A DNA stretch of 64,000 nt from Whitmania pigra (taxonomy: Eukaryota; Annelida; Clitellata; Hirudinida; Haemopidae): contig JAJTWR010000365.1 of assembly GCA_021613335.1 (NCBI GenBank), positions 2,932,501 to 2,996,500 on the forward strand, written 5' to 3'. Positions 59,843 through 64,000 of this stretch are shown in pieces. The translations under genes were made by a program, and so were the position numbers. The notes below the pieces were generated by a model. That model was not told the DNA's origin. It worked only from the letters and a program-made list of their open reading frames with translations, and made no database searches. The stretch's first letter is position 1. Each line of letters opens with the position of its first letter.

Positions 59843-62800
59843 TTTTAATTTTAAATTAATTTATTATTTCTTTGAAGAGTCGTAAGGCATAAGGGATCCA
59901 AACTAATTATTAATTCTGAAGTGAACTGAGACAGAGTCTGAACTCCTGAATCTTTTTTTCAGTTTTATTCAGTTTATCTTTAAACGAATTGCTAAACAAA
60001 GCCAATGAATTCATTAAAAACATGAACTTTAGCATCACGCAAATCGCGAATGACAGATACACTGGCAAGGAAGCAAACATTCAGCCTTCAGTAAATTTCC
60101 AAGTACTTAGGGTTTCACCTGAGTTTAGCAAAAGAAATAGAAATAACATGATCGGTGGCACCTGTACAAGCAGGACAGGTAGTTCTATTGCGAATATCGA
60201 TTTGCGTTGGATACAAATAATTAATAACGCAATTATATCCGATCAGCACTACCATCATCACTATTGTGAATTCAATGCATATTATAATAATAAATCTACA
60301 TAATCAGGCTCCTGATAAACTTACAAAGTGTCCGATTGCTTTATGAATTATACCGAGAACATTAATCGTAATTGCAACACAATAGCATTGACGGAGATTA
60401 CTTATGATATTAATTTGACAGTTGCGAAATGTTATTCAGTTGCCATGCAAACGTATTATTTAATTTTTAATAAACGCATTGAGCACATCAACGGTCTCAC
60501 TAGATTGTTGTTTCAGTTACTAAAGGTCACTTAGCCGTGAAGGTCAGAGATGTTTTGTTTGCAACCAATAGCATGCAAGCCTAAAAAGGGTGTGTCTTAA
60601 ATGCGTCGTTAAAATACATCCTGCCAATAGATTATAAACGAAATCCTGTTTATTTAAGAATTATTTTTGAATTCAAATTCAAATCCTGCTATCGATTCGG
60701 TCGTGGATGTCAGTTTTAATATTTGTTAACAAAAAGAAATAAAAAGACGAAAACCCAAGGCTCCGGCACACCCATATCACGCTCAAGATAAGAAATCTAT
60801 TCAGACCAGCTTACCTGAAATGAGTGCCTGGCTCAGCTAAGTAGCTGCTATTCTTATGCAATTCTACGTCAGTTTGTACCCTAGCCCCAACTACTGCTGA
60901 TTTTATATTTTAATGTTTTATTTAAACTTTTGTTTTGTAATTATGAATATTTACTGTAAGTGTACAGGAATGATTTAATTTGTTGGGAATATTATATTAT
61001 CATCATTATTATCACTTAGACGTTTGTTCAAAGTGAGGAGTAAATGATGAATGATGACATCGCTTGTATGCATTTCAGTTATGGTGGCAGTTTTTTTTTA
61101 CTAAAATATTTTTTAAGACACAAGTGATGGTAATGGTGGTGCTAGTGGAATGCGTCAAACAATGACATTGTTATTTTGATATGCTAAAACAATTGCGCAA
61201 TGCTATTCCGTTGAAGAATGTTACGACTTTAATAAGAATGACATCAACACAATTGCCTCCGTGCTTGTATAACTTGTTACAAAGGGTCAAAGTTCAATTC
61301 AATAGAAGGTCATTGGTCAATAGTTTAAGAGGTCATCCTCACGATGCAATTTCCATGCATTGGAATTAATCGTTTGCCACAAGTTGATGTTCATGTGGCA
61401 TGCTGATGTACATGCTGACAATAAATCGCTCATTTATTATTATTATAATTGTTTGTTTACTGGAAATCACCTGCATTAATCTTCCTTCTATCTTCGTTCA
61501 GAGCATCACCGAGCGAAAGACGAACTTACGATCATTAAAATATATCACAGAAGCTGTTTTTAAGTTGCAAAAGTAATGGTTACATGTTGAAGAGCTTAAA
61601 ACAGTTAGTTACGAGCACCCAACATGAGCCAATTGATTCCAGCTAAGAGAATATTGTGAGTCATCCAATATTCACAATTTGAACAAAATTTACGTGATGC
61701 AAAAATAGAGCAAAATCTATTGACGCGTGAAAGTTAACAGCTTGTTTGTTTGATTAAATAAACTCATAAACCACTTTTAAAAAAGTTTAATATGTCGAAT
61801 AATGCCAATTAACGAAACGTGAACTTGCTGTAAAACAGAAATGGGGTTTGTTATTATTTTTTTATTATTGTTTAATTGTTATTATTGTTATAAATTATTA
61901 ATTTACGCTTTAGCCAAAATGCAATCGATTTAGTTGCTACTTGAGCACTAACGATATTTTAAATAATTATAAATCTTTTAATTTCAATTATTTAAGCATG
62001 GATGTATCGATGCGTCCACTATCACTGATTTCATTTGGACGATTTGTTTGCATTTCACGAAATGATTGTATTCTTTAAACATTAAAAGGTAGGTGTTAAT
62101 AAGGACAATAAATATAATAAAAATAATAAAAGTAACAGTAACAACAATAGCTTAGGCCAGGCAAAGGCCTGTACAACATAATATCACTGTAAACGTTCTG
62201 AATGCTCGAACTGCAGGAATAGAACAAGTGAAACATGTCTTTATTGATTCAACAGCGGACGCGCGGGACCGTGCAATCGATAAATTATGTTCAAAATGTT
62301 TCGTGGTATAAATATTTATGATGAATTATGAAACGCCTCAACAATGGACTCATTCTTTGGTTACAAGTGACACTAAAACAAAGTATTCCTTACGAACACA
62401 AACACTCCCTTTCGGCATGAATCATACCCGTTAACCTTTTAAAAGCGTTCGATAATTATATTTTATAAAATATATTTTAGAATAATTGTTATCATCACAA
62501 CGGCTTCTACCGGAGATTCTGAACACGAGCTAGAGATTTCGGAGCTCGGGGTCAAGATGATAATTTGGCACCCTAGTTGTGCTAACCTAACTCCGCGGTT
62601 GAAGGGATTACACGGCTTATTTCGATTTCGTTAAAAGCCTGATTAGAATAAATGACTGATTAGATTTTTTAAGATGAGAACTTTTAACACCGTCAAGAGG
62701 TAACTGCGCAGCAAACTTAGTTCATACTTCACAAGAATGAAAGCTTTTCTTACCACTTGAGAATTGAGCTTGAATTGTGAAAACGTTAAATTATAAAAAT

Positions 62801-64000
62801 TCATCTGAATTCATCGAAGTTGTAAATCATATTTATAACTCGTAAATCCCACTTCCTCTTTTTAATCTCAACTCCTACAAGGTTTAAGATATTTCAATCA
62901 CAACAAGTGGAGAAACTGAAATTTTTTGCATTTGAAATCAAGATAAGCAATGCCTGTTATTTTGAAATTAATGCTAAAGTCATGACCCTTTCGTATTAAC
63001 TCCTCATTTTTCATTCTTGCAATAACATCAAAAATAATCATAATTTATGAATTAATAAAATAAATTAATATTACAACGAATTATAAATCGAATTATTATT
63101 ATTACATTTATCATTGTTATATTGCCATTCAAAATGCACGTAAAAGCAGTAAATTCTAATAATATTTAACAAATTAACTAATAAACAACATAACATGACA
63201 ACCTAATAAATGAACAAAAATTTAAAGTAAAAATCTTCTTGGGTGCAATTCTATTCATGTTCACTCGTGCATTTAAGTTGAATCTCAGGCCCTTTCACAG
63301 GAAGAATGCAGCAAATTGTTTGATAATAATGTTTATGAAATAATAATAATAGTAATAATAAAATTAACATTAAACAAAATTACAACATTCAAAAAAACCA
63401 AATAAATTATTACAAGTTGCAAGTGGAATTCTTGCTTATTCTCTCAAACATTCTCATGTCAACCTCTGCATGAGCATATACTTCGTTTCTCAAGCAACTC
63501 GAACAACAAAAAACTTGCAAAATGGACACGAAGCCGATTAATTCCACCATCAAAAAAGACAAAAAGAAGCAAAACATTACAAATTGTAAACACTATGAGC
63601 TACAAGAATATAATAACTATTCAGAGATTAATTTTTGATTTGAAAATTTTAAAATATGTTACCTTCACTTCGGTCAATAAGGAAGTTACATTCATTGGTA
63701 AAGGGCTATCATGTTCAAATAAGTACTTTATAAAATTGAATATTCTTTAAATATTAATCATCAATGAATGTTAGAACTGTTACAATTACAACATTTTCAA
63801 GCAGGAATGTTCTGCCATAATAACATACTGTAAAAATGTTATATTGCATCACTGAGCAACAGTTGTAACCTGATTTTTAAGTGAAACAAATTACAAAGTA
63901 GCTTTTGTTTTTAAGCTATTATATCAAGGAAACACAATTTCAACGAGTTTTTAACTTTTGACAAAAACGTCTTATAACAAATATAAAGCTTATTTGGCAT
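59841..64000. other. Intergenic DNA to the right edge, nothing recognised
   Basis: AT-rich unique sequence. Open frames at 59989-60303, 60328-60534 and 61181-61369 show no recognisable domains or convincing exon structure. No tRNA, snRNA or other RNA gene was identified. Confidence 0.5.

Overview
The window is nuclear DNA from an invertebrate animal. It is AT-rich, crowded with trinucleotide microsatellites, and its genes are split by mostly short GT-AG introns. The protein families (Prrx-type homeobox, chromodomain plus crotonase CDY-like protein, SENP6/7-type SUMO protease, POLR2B, GTP-dependent PEPCK) are metazoan. Intron style, AT-rich composition and a tRNA-derived SINE fit a spiralian such as an annelid or leech, but the phylum is an inference and the sequence does not prove it.

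Layout. 0.1-3.3 kb: tandem repeats. 3.35-4.85 kb (+): last two exons of a Prrx-type homeobox gene. 7.2-7.6 kb: decayed LINE fragment. 8.1-9.4 kb (+): intronless TGS1-type cap hypermethylase. 10.3-15.1 kb (+): SENP6/7-like (Ulp2-type) SUMO protease with a recent SINE in an intron. 16.9-22.1 kb (-): calmodulin-like four-EF-hand gene. 22.8-29.6 kb: long microsatellites, a 30-bp minisatellite and a second SINE copy. 29.8-33.6 kb (-): CDYL-like gene. 34-40 kb: gene-poor, with transposon-like fragments. 40.2-41.1 kb (+): broken coiled-coil gene. 41.6-49.5 kb (-): POLR2B, traced through all 20 coding exons, with one apparent single-base deletion. 49.7-50 kb: Tc1/mariner fragment. 51.4 kb: RPS4 fragment. 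51.8-54.6 kb (+): unrecognised coiled-coil gene of 10 exons. 55.1-57.6 kb (-): PEPCK, complete in five exons. 57.7-64 kb: no gene recognised.

Exon boundaries were read by eye from splice signals, reading-phase continuity and remembered family conservation; no search was run. The genes are unrelated single-copy loci with no shared pathway. POLR2B, TGS1 (snRNA/snoRNA caps), the SUMO protease and the CDY-like protein all act in the nucleus, but that is common for such genes and is not evidence of a cluster. I found no clear new biological system. The most unusual items are cysteine-pair modules in the SUMO protease and the CDY-like linker, the cage-less chromodomain, a novel 371-residue coiled-coil protein, the SINE family and a GC-rich repeat-like island at 38.1-38.5 kb.
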